A stretch of 6,488 nucleotides of DNA from Ignavibacteriales bacterium (GTDB taxonomy: Bacteria > Bacteroidota > Ignavibacteria > Ignavibacteriales > Melioribacteraceae). The stretch's first letter is position 1, and each line of letters opens with the position of its first letter. Below the pieces are notes generated by a model, which saw nothing but the letters and a program-made list of their open reading frames with translations, did not search any database and had not been told where the DNA came from. The stretch covers positions 1 through 6,488 of the forward strand of contig JALWSN010000261.1 of NCBI GenBank assembly GCA_027080245.1, read 5' to 3'. Position numbers and translations under genes: made by a program. Below are positions 6,464-6,488 of the stretch, one piece after another.

Positions 6464-6488
6464 CAAATTTAATGCCCGTAGTATGGTA
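6464..6488 (-). promoter_or_regulatory. Partial MerR operator and Bacteroidota-type promoter of the mer operon (cut by the window edge)
   Basis: On the minus strand CTACGG (6481-6476) resembles the right half-site GTACGG of the classical mer operator. The four-base centre CATA (6485-6482) and TAC (6488-6486) stand where the classical left half CCGTAC would end, so the left half is probably cut off. A hexamer TTAAAT (6472-6467) lies three bases after CTACGG, exactly where Tn21/Tn501 place TAAGGT. Overlapping it, TAAATTTG (6471-6464) fits the Bacteroidota -7 consensus TAnnTTTG at every fixed base. The upstream promoter element would lie outside the window. Transcription would start shortly after 6464, leaving a leader of about 20 bases before merR. 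Confidence 0.5.

Overview
The window is a compact, moderately AT-rich bacterial segment with no gap above 300 bases. Two gene blocks point at each other and meet at one strong hairpin terminator (3070-3103). No rRNA, tRNA, CRISPR array, insertion sequence or phage gene is visible.

Left block, plus strand (1-3051): the 3' end of an ABC exporter half-transporter, a complete second half-transporter overlapping it by an ATGA junction, and class I fructose-1,6-bisphosphatase (fbp) 17 bases further on behind a strong AAGGAGG site. The two half-transporters look like the subunits of one heterodimeric exporter. The fbp gene is visibly richer in G+C than the ABC gene before it.

Right block, minus strand (6488 down to 3185): a mercury resistance operon in the order merR, merTP, merA. 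The genes overlap or nearly touch: merR and merTP are separated by 11 bases or share one base depending on the merTP start, and merTP and merA share an ATGA. About 107 bases downstream, on the same strand, lies a gene for an Rrf2-family regulator with the three cysteines typical of iron-sulfur cluster binding. MerR senses Hg(II) through three cysteines. MerTP is a MerT membrane transporter with a MerP-like metal-binding domain fused to its C-terminus. MerA reduces Hg(II) to volatile Hg(0). The right edge of the window appears to cut through the MerR operator and promoter.

Organism: the evidence is indirect. A perfect match to the Bacteroidota -7 promoter consensus (TAnnTTTG) stands upstream of merR, and a near match with correct spacing stands upstream of the Rrf2 gene. 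The fused MerTP is a form I associate with Bacteroidota and relatives. Strong Shine-Dalgarno sites (fbp, merTP, merR, merA) are less typical of class Bacteroidia, so a lineage of the Bacteroidota/Chlorobiota/Ignavibacteriota group is my best guess, at low to moderate confidence.

Nothing here is clearly a new system. The most interesting points are the iron-sulfur-type regulator directly behind a mer operon, the truncated MerR operator joined to a Bacteroidota-type promoter, and the fused mercury transporter.
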